A DNA stretch of 64,000 nucleotides from DASXMT01 sp963803065. GTDB lineage: Bacteria > Actinomycetota > Acidimicrobiia > Acidimicrobiales > RAAP-2. This document shows positions 42,950-50,469 of this stretch, piece by piece. The translations under genes and the position numbers were made by a program. The notes beneath the pieces are model-generated. The model had not been told where the DNA came from. It worked only from the letters and a program-made list of their open reading frames with translations, and searched no databases. Positions within the stretch are counted from its first letter, which is position 1. Each line of letters starts with the position of its first letter. The DNA lies in the NCBI GenBank assembly GCA_963803065.1, contig CAWDKW010000008.1, positions 62,001 to 126,000 on the forward strand. The letters are read 5' to 3'.

Positions 42950-43949
42950 CGGCGCGGGCGGGCCGGGCGATACCTCGTCCAGGGGCGCACCCTCCGAGGT
43001 CGACGGAGTGGAGGCCGAGCTCCTCGGCGCCTTCGCCCGTCTGGCTCCGGCCGGCTCCCACCGCTTCAACTTCGAGGAGTCCATGAGCCGGCTCAACCCG
43101 CAGCCGCCCCCCGATCGGCGCGCCGTCCTCCCGCCCTGGGGTGGGCTGCCCGGAGACCTGTGGGCCCGAGGGCGCTCGGCCCAGGTGGGCCAGCGCATGA
43201 TGGGCGACGTGGTGGCCGCCCTGGCCGACGTGCTCGCCGCCGACTCGAGGTCGGCCACGGCCAGTGCCGTAGAGGGCGGGTCGGAGGCCGCCCGCGCCCA
43301 GTTCACCGCGGCGTGGGACGCCCTCCGTTACCTGGCGGCACGGGTCGACCGGCTCGAGCAACGCGGCGACGCCTTCACCCGGCTGTTCCCCGACATGGCC
43401 CGCGACGCCCCCGAACCGGACATCGGCCCCTGGGCCGACCGCCTCGACCGTTGGTTCCCTCCTCCCGATGTGGAGGGACCGGTCGTCCACGGTGAGTCGA
43501 GCGACGGCTCGCTGCTTCGGGCCCTGACCGCGGCCGGCTACCAGGCCAGCGGGATCGATCCGAGGCCCGAACGGGTCTGGGCCGGCGGCGGGAACCCGGC
43601 GGTGGCACTGGGGGAGGTGGTCGATCGCCTGGCCGAGGCGGCGGGCGGGGACCTGGCCGGCCTGGTCCTGAGCGGAACCATCGACCGGCTGGATGTCGCA
43701 GGGAAGCTCCTCCTGGCCGAGCTGGCCGTGGACAAGACGGCGCCGGGGGCCACGGTGGCCGTGCTCCCGATGGACCAGCAGGCCTGGGCCGACGCCTGCC
43801 CGGTGACGGTCGCCGACCTCGCGCCCGGCCGTCCCTTCCGGCCCGAGACGTGGACGGCCGTACTCGAGCGAGCCGGCCTGGTCGACGTGGTCTGGCACCG
43901 GCCCGAGGGCGCCGAGAACACCCACGCCGTGGTGGGACGGCGTCGCTAG
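42930..43949 (+). CDS. methyltransferase-like protein of the polysaccharide operon (second copy)
   Basis: A 339-residue protein. The N-terminal 160 residues are helical (FNFEESMSRLNPQPPPDRRA; AWDALRYLAARVDRLEQRGD). The C-terminal part is a degenerate Rossmann fold (VVHGESSDGSLLRALTAAGY; GIDPRPERVW) that parallels the 39421 protein up to the shared VTDLAPGRP/VADLAPGRPF segment. It lacks a clear SAM glycine motif (HGESSDG instead of GxGxG), so it may be catalytically inactive and structural. Its stop shares a base with the next GTG start. Confidence 0.6.
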   Translation: MPDNQPDGAGGPGDTSSRGAPSEVDGVEAELLGAFARLAPAGSHRFNFEESMSRLNPQPPPDRRAVLPPWGGLPGDLWARGRSAQVGQRMMGDVVAALADVLAADSRSATASAVEGGSEAARAQFTAAWDALRYLAARVDRLEQRGDAFTRLFPDMARDAPEPDIGPWADRLDRWFPPPDVEGPVVHGESSDGSLLRALTAAGYQASGIDPRPERVWAGGGNPAVALGEVVDRLAEAAGGDLAGLVLSGTIDRLDVAGKLLLAELAVDKTAPGATVAVLPMDQQAWADACPVTVADLAPGRPFRPETWTAVLERAGLVDVVWHRPEGAENTHAVVGRRR

Positions 43950-45037
43950 TGGCGGCCATCCACCAATTCGTCCCCATGTTGCACCGTCACGACGCCGTGG
44001 GGGAGCACGCCATGGCCCTCAGGGATCTCCTCCGCCGAGCGGGCGTACCGTCGAAGATCTACTCCGAGGTTCCCGACCCGCAGACGTCGGACCAGACGTC
44101 CCCCTACGTCGACTACGAGGACGAGGCCGAGCCGGGGGACGTCCTCGTCTACCAGTTCGCCACCCAGTCGGCCATGGCCGGGTGGCTGCGGCAACGGGAC
44201 GAGCCCCTCGTCCTCAACTACCACAGCGTCACGCCCCCCGAGTTCTTCGCCCCCTGGAACCTGGGGATCACCCAGATCCAGGCCGCCTGCCTCCGCCAGC
44301 TCTCACTGGTCGCTCCGCGAGCCACGCTGGGCATTGCCGTCTCCGAATTCGATCGAGCCGAGCTGGCCTCGGCCGGGTGCCCGTCGACCGCAGTGATCCC
44401 CGTGCTGACCGCAGGCCGGCCGCTCCCGCCGGCCGACCCCGGGTTCCGGGACCGGCTCCAGGCGGCCACCGGTTCGACCACATGGCTGTCGGTCGGGCGC
44501 CTGGTCCCGAACAAGGCCCATCACCTGGCCATCGCCGCCCTCTTCGCCTACCGGATGACGGCCGACCCGTCGGCCACCCTGGTGATCGTCGGCTCCCCGG
44601 CGGAGCCGCACTATGCGGCGGCCCTCCGCCACTATGTCGCCGAGCTCGGTCTGGACGGCGCCGTCTCGTTCCTCAGCGGCATCTCCGACGCCACGCTGGC
44701 CGCCTGCTACGAGGCGGCCGACGTGCTCGTCATGCTGTCGGCACACGAGGGGTTCGGCGTGCCCCTGGTCGAGGCGATGCGCCAGGGCGTGCCCGTGGTG
44801 GCCCACGACGCCGGTGCCGTGGCCGAGGTTCTCGGCGGCGTGGGCGTGCTCCTCTCGGGGACCGGCCCGCTCCAGGTGGCCGCGGCGGTACGGGGTGTGC
44901 TCGTCGACCCCGAGGCCCGGCAACGGGCGACGGCCGGTGCGGACGAGCAGCTGCGGCGCCTGGCCATCGAGTCTGCCGGGAAGACGCTGGTCGAGACGTT
45001 GCGGGCGGTGGCCGGTACCGGCGCGGGGGAGGGATGA
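43949..45037 (+). CDS. glycosyltransferase family 4-type (GT-B), type A
   Basis: A 362-residue GT-B protein: N-terminal AAIHQFVPMLHRHDAVGEHA, mid LSVGRLVPNKAHHLAIAAL and SAHEGFGVPLVEAM (E-x7-E). It aligns with the 40593 and 48063 proteins. GTG at 43949 overlaps the methyltransferase-like stop (TAGTG). It closes the first methyltransferase-glycosyltransferase block; clpP follows after 64 bp with its own promoter. Confidence 0.87.
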   Translation: MAAIHQFVPMLHRHDAVGEHAMALRDLLRRAGVPSKIYSEVPDPQTSDQTSPYVDYEDEAEPGDVLVYQFATQSAMAGWLRQRDEPLVLNYHSVTPPEFFAPWNLGITQIQAACLRQLSLVAPRATLGIAVSEFDRAELASAGCPSTAVIPVLTAGRPLPPADPGFRDRLQAATGSTTWLSVGRLVPNKAHHLAIAALFAYRMTADPSATLVIVGSPAEPHYAAALRHYVAELGLDGAVSFLSGISDATLAACYEAADVLVMLSAHEGFGVPLVEAMRQGVPVVAHDAGAVAEVLGGVGVLLSGTGPLQVAAAVRGVLVDPEARQRATAGADEQLRRLAIESAGKTLVETLRAVAGTGAGEG

Positions 45038-45087
45038 GGGCGGTCCTCGGCCCGGTGGGGCTGCCACGAGCGGAAGCGGCGACCAAG

Positions 45088-45093
45088 TAGGCT
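45088..45093 (+). promoter_or_regulatory. -10 hexamer TAGGCT ahead of clpP
   Basis: TAGGCT ends 9 bp before the ATG at 45102 and no Shine-Dalgarno sequence intervenes (TTACGCCT), which fits a leaderless transcript and an internal promoter in the polysaccharide operon. Confidence 0.45.
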
Positions 45094-45101
45094 TTACGCC
45101 T

Positions 45102-45791
45102 ATGGACCACTTCAGTGGCGATGTTCGCCGACCCCCCGCTGCCACCCTCGCCGGTGTGCCCACCTCCGCGACGCCCGACGTGCTGGCCGCGGGCCCCGAT
45201 GCCGACATCGGGGCCGGAGCCGACATCTTCAGGCGGCTGTTGAAGGAGCGCATCGTCTTCATCGGCTCGGCCATCGACCAGAACACGGCCAACCTGGTGT
45301 GCTCCCAGCTCATCCTCCTCGAGGCCGAGGACCCCGACCAGGACATCTCGGTCTACATCAACTCACCCGGGGGCTCGGTCACCGACGGCCTGGCCATCTA
45401 CGACACCATGCAGTACGTCCGGCCGGACGTCCGGACCACCTGTGTGGGCCTGGCCGCCTCGATGGGACAGTTCCTCCTGTGCGCCGGTGCGCCGGGTAAG
45501 CGCTTCGCCCTCCCGCACAGCCGGATCCTGATGCACCAGCCCTCGGGCCAGATGCAGGGACAGGCGGCCGACATCGCCATCCAGGCCGAGCAGATCATCT
45601 ACCTGAAGCGGATGATGGCCGAGCGGATCGCCTTCCACACCGGCCAGCCCGTGGAGCGGATCGAGGCCGACTCGGACCGGGACCGTTGGTTCACGGCCGA
45701 CGAGGCCAAGGAGTACGGCTTCATCGACGAAGTCATCCAAAAGGACATCCTCGAAGACGGCAAGGCCACCGCGGAGGCCATCGCCCCGTGA
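45102..45791 (+). CDS. clpP: ATP-dependent Clp protease proteolytic subunit
   Basis: A 229-residue ClpP serine protease with an intact triad by motif: Ser120 in GLAASMGQ, His145 in RILMHQPSG and Asp194 in SDRDRWF. The YINSPGGSV strand that forms the oxyanion region is present. The N-terminal 40 residues before DIFRRLLKERIVF are longer than in most ClpPs and may be a propeptide. It normally pairs with clpX or a second clpP; here it is alone between a glycosyltransferase and a polysaccharide exporter. Its stop overlaps the exporter permease start (GTGA). Confidence 0.93.
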   Translation: MDHFSGDVRRPPAATLAGVPTSATPDVLAAGPDADIGAGADIFRRLLKERIVFIGSAIDQNTANLVCSQLILLEAEDPDQDISVYINSPGGSVTDGLAIYDTMQYVRPDVRTTCVGLAASMGQFLLCAGAPGKRFALPHSRILMHQPSGQMQGQAADIAIQAEQIIYLKRMMAERIAFHTGQPVERIEADSDRDRWFTADEAKEYGFIDEVIQKDILEDGKATAEAIAP

Positions 45792-46801
45792 GCATCCGCT
45801 CGGCGGAGCCGGCGCCCCCGGCTTCTGACGACGCAGCCTCAGACAGCGCGATGGGCGGCGAGGCGGTGGCCCAGGCCGCCCAGGACCAGGAGCGGCTCAC
45901 GGTCCCGGTCCGGCGCCGTAGCGAGACGGTGTCGGTGGTCAGCGCCGACCTTCAGCTGCTGGCCAGAGTCAAGGCGATCTGGCGATCGCGGGAGCTCCTC
46001 ATCCTTTTCGTCCGCACCGACTTGAAGGTCAAGTACAAGAGCTCGGTCCTCGGGTACCTCTGGTCGATGCTCAACCCGGCGCTGGTGCTGGCCATCTACT
46101 ACCTGATCTTCAAGGTGATCACGAAGAGCACCATCCCCCTCTTCGCCATCTGGCTGTTCGCCGGGTTGTTGGTCTGGAACCTGTTCAACGTGGCCGCCAT
46201 GAGCGCCACCGGCGTGGTGGTGGGCCGGGCCGGCATCGTGAAGAAGGTGGCGTTCCCGAGGGAGCTCCTGGCCCTCTCCCAGGTGGGCGTGGCCTTCTTC
46301 CTCTTCCTCATCCAGCTGGTGGTGATGGTTATCGCCTTGGTGGCGTTCGGTATCTCACCGGCATACCAGTACCTGCCCCTCGTCCCGCTGGCGCTGGTGG
46401 TGCTGTTGGTCTTCACCGGCGCGCTTTCGATCTTCCTCTCCGCCGTGAACGTGTACCTCCGGGACACCCAGCACCTCACCGAGGTGGTGCTCATGGCCTG
46501 GTTCTGGCTGACCCCGATCGTCTACTCGTACGGACAGGTCTCCAAGCAGCTCAAGGCGCACCACCTCGTCTGGCTGTTCTTGGCCAACCCCATCACCCCG
46601 ATCGCCATGACCTTCCAGCGGGCCATCTACGGCAAAACGTCATACGTGTACCAGGGCAACACCTACCAGCTACTGCCCCATTCCGGTATGGGGGGCTATG
46701 CCCTCGGCCTTGGTGTGGAGCTGGCGGTGGTCTCCGTGCTCTTCATCCTGGCCCTGGTCGTCTTCGGCAAGCTCGAGGGCAACTTCGCCGAGGAGCTGTA
46801 G
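45788..46801 (+). CDS. wzm: polysaccharide ABC-2 exporter permease (Wzm/TagG-like)
   Basis: A 337-residue membrane protein. The N-terminal 75 residues are cytoplasmic and polar; the ABC-2 core follows, beginning with LVRTDLKVKYKSSVLGYLWS-like sequence (LFVRTDLKVKYKSSVLGYLW), with about six membrane segments and the LRDTQHLTEVVLMAWFWLTP motif typical of O-antigen and teichoic acid exporters. The GTG at 45788 overlaps clpP; the ATPase gene follows after 2 bp. It exports lipid-linked glycan made by the neighbouring glycosyltransferases. Confidence 0.9.
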   Translation: MSIRSAEPAPPASDDAASDSAMGGEAVAQAAQDQERLTVPVRRRSETVSVVSADLQLLARVKAIWRSRELLILFVRTDLKVKYKSSVLGYLWSMLNPALVLAIYYLIFKVITKSTIPLFAIWLFAGLLVWNLFNVAAMSATGVVVGRAGIVKKVAFPRELLALSQVGVAFFLFLIQLVVMVIALVAFGISPAYQYLPLVPLALVVLLVFTGALSIFLSAVNVYLRDTQHLTEVVLMAWFWLTPIVYSYGQVSKQLKAHHLVWLFLANPITPIAMTFQRAIYGKTSYVYQGNTYQLLPHSGMGGYALGLGVELAVVSVLFILALVVFGKLEGNFAEEL

Positions 46802-46803
46802 GG

Positions 46804-48063
46804 ATGCCCGCGGCCATCGAGGTCACCGACCTCTCCAAGCAATTCCGCCTCTACAACGAGAAGTACACCTCGCTCAAAGAGCGGGTGGTCCACGGCGGCC
46901 GCATGCCGTACGAGCCCTTCTGGGCCCTCCGGGATGTCAGCGTGGAGATCGACGCGGGGACGACGTTCGGGATCCTGGGTCGGAACGGCTCGGGCAAGTC
47001 GACGCTGCTCAAATGCATTGCCGGGATCCTGAAGCCGACCTCGGGCGAGGTGCGGGTCCGTGGGAACTTGGCTGCCATGCTCGAGTTGGGGGCGGGCATG
47101 CAACAGGAGCTGTCGGGCCGGGACAACATCTACATGAACGGGTCGCTGCTCGGGTTGTCCCACGCCGAGATCGAGCGGCGGTTCGACTCCATCGTGGCCT
47201 TCGCCGAGCTCGAGCAGTTCATCGACAACCAGGTGAAGTACTACTCGTCGGGCATGTACGTCCGGTTGGGGTTCGCCGTGGCCGTGAACGTGGAGCCCGA
47301 CGTGCTCCTGGTGGACGAGGTCCTGGCCGTGGGCGATGCCGCCTTCCAGCGCAAGTGCCTCGACTACGTGAAGAAGTTCCAACAGGAGGGCCGGACCATC
47401 GTGGTCGTCTCGCATTCCACCGACGTGATCCGCCAGAACTGCGAGCGGGTCATGGTCATCAACCACGGCAAGGTGATCTCCGTCGACGAGCCGGGCGAGG
47501 GCATCCGGGTGTTCCTGGCCGACCTGCTCGGGGTGGGGATGAACGAGGGGTTCGAGACCGAGGTCCCGCATGGGACCAACGTCCTGGCCATCGGCACCGT
47601 ACAGGTCGAGCATGGGGGGAGCGGGTCCCGACCCCATCTCTACCCGGGCGAGTCCCTGACCGTCACGGCCGAGCTCGAAACCCTGGCTCCTGTCCCCAAC
47701 GCCGTGGCCTCCATCGCCATCTACGACGACAAGAACGAATTGGTGTTCTCCTCCGATCCCGACGACCTGGGCTACCAGATGGACGTGCCCCTCGGGGGAG
47801 GGGCCATGCGGTTCGACTTCGCCGAGGTCCCGCTGCTCGATGGCACCTACGCGGTGAGCGTCGGGATCCGAAGCCTGACCGATGTGGCCGTCTTCGACTG
47901 GAAGGACCAGGTCACCCAGTTCGAGGTGGCCAATCCCGGACGGTCGACCGGCCGGGTGCGCCTCCCCTTGGAAGTCAGCTTCCGGCCCCGCTCGACGGGC
48001 AACACCGGGGAGGTCCCCGCCATGCCCTCGCTCGAGACGCCGGGCGGCGGCGCGCTCATCTGA
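46804..48063 (+). CDS. wzt: polysaccharide ABC exporter ATP-binding protein with C-terminal glycan-binding domain (Wzt-like)
   Basis: A 419-residue protein. Residues 1-245 are an ABC ATPase: Walker A GRNGSGKST, the SSGMYVRLGFAVA signature of the polysaccharide group and Walker B VLLVDEVLAVGD. Residues about 265-400 form a beta-sandwich Wzt-C-like domain (GESLTVTAELETLAPVPNAV; DGTYAVSVGI) that in Wzt recognises the modified non-reducing end of the finished chain. Methyl groups are a known chain-end signal, so the methyltransferases in this island may make it (inference). Confidence 0.92.
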   Translation: MPAAIEVTDLSKQFRLYNEKYTSLKERVVHGGRMPYEPFWALRDVSVEIDAGTTFGILGRNGSGKSTLLKCIAGILKPTSGEVRVRGNLAAMLELGAGMQQELSGRDNIYMNGSLLGLSHAEIERRFDSIVAFAELEQFIDNQVKYYSSGMYVRLGFAVAVNVEPDVLLVDEVLAVGDAAFQRKCLDYVKKFQQEGRTIVVVSHSTDVIRQNCERVMVINHGKVISVDEPGEGIRVFLADLLGVGMNEGFETEVPHGTNVLAIGTVQVEHGGSGSRPHLYPGESLTVTAELETLAPVPNAVASIAIYDDKNELVFSSDPDDLGYQMDVPLGGGAMRFDFAEVPLLDGTYAVSVGIRSLTDVAVFDWKDQVTQFEVANPGRSTGRVRLPLEVSFRPRSTGNTGEVPAMPSLETPGGGALI

Positions 48064-49151
48064 TGCCGCCCCGGCGGATCGACCAGGTGATCCCCTCCCT
48101 GGCCAGCAGGGATGCCATCGGGGGCCACGTCGTCCAGCTCCGCGACCTGTTGCGCAACCGCGGCTTCCAGTCCGACATCTACTACGGGAACGCCACCGCC
48201 GACCGGCTCGACTTCGGCTACCCGGTCGAACGGCTGGCCGACCGGTCGTCGTCGGACCGGGTGCTCCTCTACCAGCTGTCCATCGGGAGCGGGGTCGGGG
48301 ACATCTTCCGGGACCGCAGCGAGCGCAAGTTCGTGAACTACCACAACATCACGCCGGCCGACCTGCTCGAGCCGTGGATCCCGGCGGTGGGCGAGGAGGT
48401 CCGGTGGGGGCGCGCCCAGCTCGACGCCCTGGCCCCGGTGACCGAGTTCGCCGTGGCCGACTCCCGCTTCAACGAACAGGAGCTCATCGACGCCGGGTAC
48501 CCGTCCACGACCACGGTGCCGCTGCTCATCGACCTGGAGAACTTCGCCGGCCAGCCCGATCCGGTCCTCGCCGCCCGGCTGGCGGCCGAACAGGCCGACG
48601 GCGGCACCTCGTTGTTGTTCGTGGGGAAGGTCTCCCCCCACAAGGCCCAGCACGACCTGGTCAAGGCGCTGGCCGCCTACCGGCAGCTCTATGACCGCAA
48701 GGCTCGGCTCCGCCTGGTGGGCGGGGCCATCAGCGAGGACTACCGGGTGGCGGTCGAGCGCTTCGCCGACGAGCTCGGCCTGCTCGGCGCGGTCGAGATC
48801 GCCGGGTCGGTGACCCATGAGGAGTTGATCGCCTACTACGCGGCCACGGACGTGTTCGTGTGCCTCTCCAACCACGAGGGCTTCTGCGTACCCCTGCTCG
48901 AGGCCATGTACCACCGGGTCCCGATCGTGGCCCACACCTCCACCGCCGTGCCCGAGACGGTCGACGGCGCCGGGCTGGTCCTCCCGGAGAAGAGCCCGGC
49001 CCTGGTGGCGGCGGCCATCGACCGGGTGGCCACCGACGACCGGTTGCGTGCCGCGTTGGCCCAGCGAGCAACGGAGCGGGTGGCCTCGTTCTCCCTCGAG
49101 CGGGTGCGAGCCAGCTTCGCATCGGCGCTCGAGTCCGCCTACGCGGCGTGA
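48063..49151 (+). CDS. glycosyltransferase family 4-type (GT-B), type A
   Basis: A 362-residue GT-B protein: PRRIDQVIPSLASRDAIGGH at the N-terminus, FVGKVSPHKAQHDLV and SNHEGFCVPLLEAM (E-x7-E). It is closest to the 40593 protein (both have the YHNITP and KAQH(E/D)LV segments). The ATG shares one base with the wzt stop (TGATG). It heads the second type A/type B glycosyltransferase pair, which mirrors 40593-42949. Confidence 0.88.
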   Translation: MPPRRIDQVIPSLASRDAIGGHVVQLRDLLRNRGFQSDIYYGNATADRLDFGYPVERLADRSSSDRVLLYQLSIGSGVGDIFRDRSERKFVNYHNITPADLLEPWIPAVGEEVRWGRAQLDALAPVTEFAVADSRFNEQELIDAGYPSTTTVPLLIDLENFAGQPDPVLAARLAAEQADGGTSLLFVGKVSPHKAQHDLVKALAAYRQLYDRKARLRLVGGAISEDYRVAVERFADELGLLGAVEIAGSVTHEELIAYYAATDVFVCLSNHEGFCVPLLEAMYHRVPIVAHTSTAVPETVDGAGLVLPEKSPALVAAAIDRVATDDRLRAALAQRATERVASFSLERVRASFASALESAYAA

Positions 49152-49203
49152 CCCGAGCGGCGATGCTGTACCGCTCCGGGATCCTGTGCCGCCCCGCGAT
49201 CCT

Positions 49204-50418
49204 GTGAACCTGGCGTTCGTCGTCCCCCGCTACGGGCCCGACATCATCGGCGGGGCAGAGACGGCGGCCCGGCTCCTGGCCGAGCACCTGGTTGCCCAGC
49301 GGGATTGGTCGGTCGAGATCCTGACCACCTGCGCCCGCGACTTCGTCACCTGGGACAACGAGTACCCGCCCGGGGAGGAGCTGGTGAATGGGGTGCTGGT
49401 CCGGCGCTTCGCCTCGGTCCGGGGACGGGAGCCCGCGTTCCATCCCCTCTCGGCCGCCCTGCTGGCCGACCCCACTCACGCCAGTACCGCCGACGCCGAG
49501 CGGTGGCTCGACCTCCAGGGCCCGGTCTGCCCCGATCTCGCCGAGGCGGCGCTCGGGTCGGCGGCCGACGCCCTCGCCTTCTACCCCTACCTGTACTACC
49601 CGACGGCCAGGGTCATCGACCGGGTCACGCTCCCCACCATCTTGCATCCCGCTGCCCACGACGAGCCGGCCCTGTTGCTTCCCGTCTTCCCGCGGGTCTT
49701 CGCTGCAGCCTGCGGACTGGTCTTCCAGACGACGGCCGAACGAGACCTGGTCCAGCGCACGTTTCCCGTCGCCGAGCGTTCACAGCTGTTGCTCGGCCTC
49801 GGTGTCGACGACCCGGACCCCGACACCGAGGGATGCGCCAGCTCGGTGCGACCGGAGCCCTACCTGTTGTGCCTCGGGCGTGTGGAGGGCCACAAGGGCA
49901 GTCGGCTGCTCGCCTCGCTGTTCGCCGCCTACAAGGACCGCCGCCGGGGACCGCTGCGGCTGGTGTTCGCCGGCCCGGTGGTGGAGGCGCTCGAACCCCA
50001 CCCCGAGATCGACGTCCTCGGGCCGGTTGACGACGCCACGAAGTGGGCCCTGCTCCGCCATGCGGTCGCCCTCGTCTCACCTTCCCCATGGGAGGCCTTC
50101 TCACTGGTGCTGGCCGAAGCGTGGAGTGCCCGAACGCCGGTGCTGTCCAATGCCGCCTGCGCGGCGACCAGCGAGCACTGCCGGCGATCGGGTGGCGGGT
50201 TGGTGTTCGGGGGGTACGGCGAGTTCGAGGTGGCGGTGGACCGGTTGGCCGACGACGGCGTCCTCCGAGCCGAGCTCGGGGTCCTGGGCCGTTCCTATGT
50301 CGACGCGCGGTTCCGTTGGCCGATCATCGTCGACCGCTACGCCCGGTTCGTCGAGGGGGTGGTGGAGCGGAGCTCGGGGCCCGGTCACGTGACGTCTCTG
50401 CCTCCCGGATCCCAGTAG
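49204..50418 (+). CDS. glycosyltransferase family 4-type (GT-B), type B
   Basis: A 404-residue GT-B protein starting NLAFVVPRYGPDIIGGAETA; CLGRVEGHKGSRLLASLF and WEAFSLVLAEAW (E-x7-E) follow. It is a paralogue of the 41684 protein. I chose the GTG at 49204. A 14-codon mini-ORF (49163-49207, MLYRSGILCRPAIL) with a small internal repeat (GATCCTGTG twice) overlaps that GTG as GTGA and may couple its translation to the upstream gene. Last gene of the plus-strand operon. Confidence 0.86.
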   Translation: MNLAFVVPRYGPDIIGGAETAARLLAEHLVAQRDWSVEILTTCARDFVTWDNEYPPGEELVNGVLVRRFASVRGREPAFHPLSAALLADPTHASTADAERWLDLQGPVCPDLAEAALGSAADALAFYPYLYYPTARVIDRVTLPTILHPAAHDEPALLLPVFPRVFAAACGLVFQTTAERDLVQRTFPVAERSQLLLGLGVDDPDPDTEGCASSVRPEPYLLCLGRVEGHKGSRLLASLFAAYKDRRRGPLRLVFAGPVVEALEPHPEIDVLGPVDDATKWALLRHAVALVSPSPWEAFSLVLAEAWSARTPVLSNAACAATSEHCRRSGGGLVFGGYGEFEVAVDRLADDGVLRAELGVLGRSYVDARFRWPIIVDRYARFVEGVVERSSGPGHVTSLPPGSQ

Positions 50419-50461
50419 GTCCCCTCAGATGAGGTCCTTGTCACCTTGTCACCGGGACCTA
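50416..50461. terminator. bidirectional terminator-like hairpin between convergent genes
   Basis: TAGGTCCC (50416-50423) and GGGACCTA (50454-50461) form an 8-bp stem. A nested AGGTCC/GGACCT pairing (50432-50437 with 50455-50460) gives an alternative shorter hairpin. No U-tract. Confidence 0.45.
50421..50440. repeat. 20-bp direct repeat, copy 1 (partner 50466-50485)
   Basis: CCCCTCAGATGAGGTCCTTG here and CCCCTCAGATAAGGTCCTTG at 50466-50485 differ by one base. The second copy encodes the last codons (KDLI and stop) of the minus-strand 50470 gene, so the gene's 3' tip has been duplicated downstream of its stop. Confidence 0.8.
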
Positions 50462-50469
50462 CGGACCCC

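Noticed and set aside
44611..44624. CACTATG match inside a glycosyltransferase gene as another operator.
   Set aside because: No left arm and within coding sequence; taken as chance.
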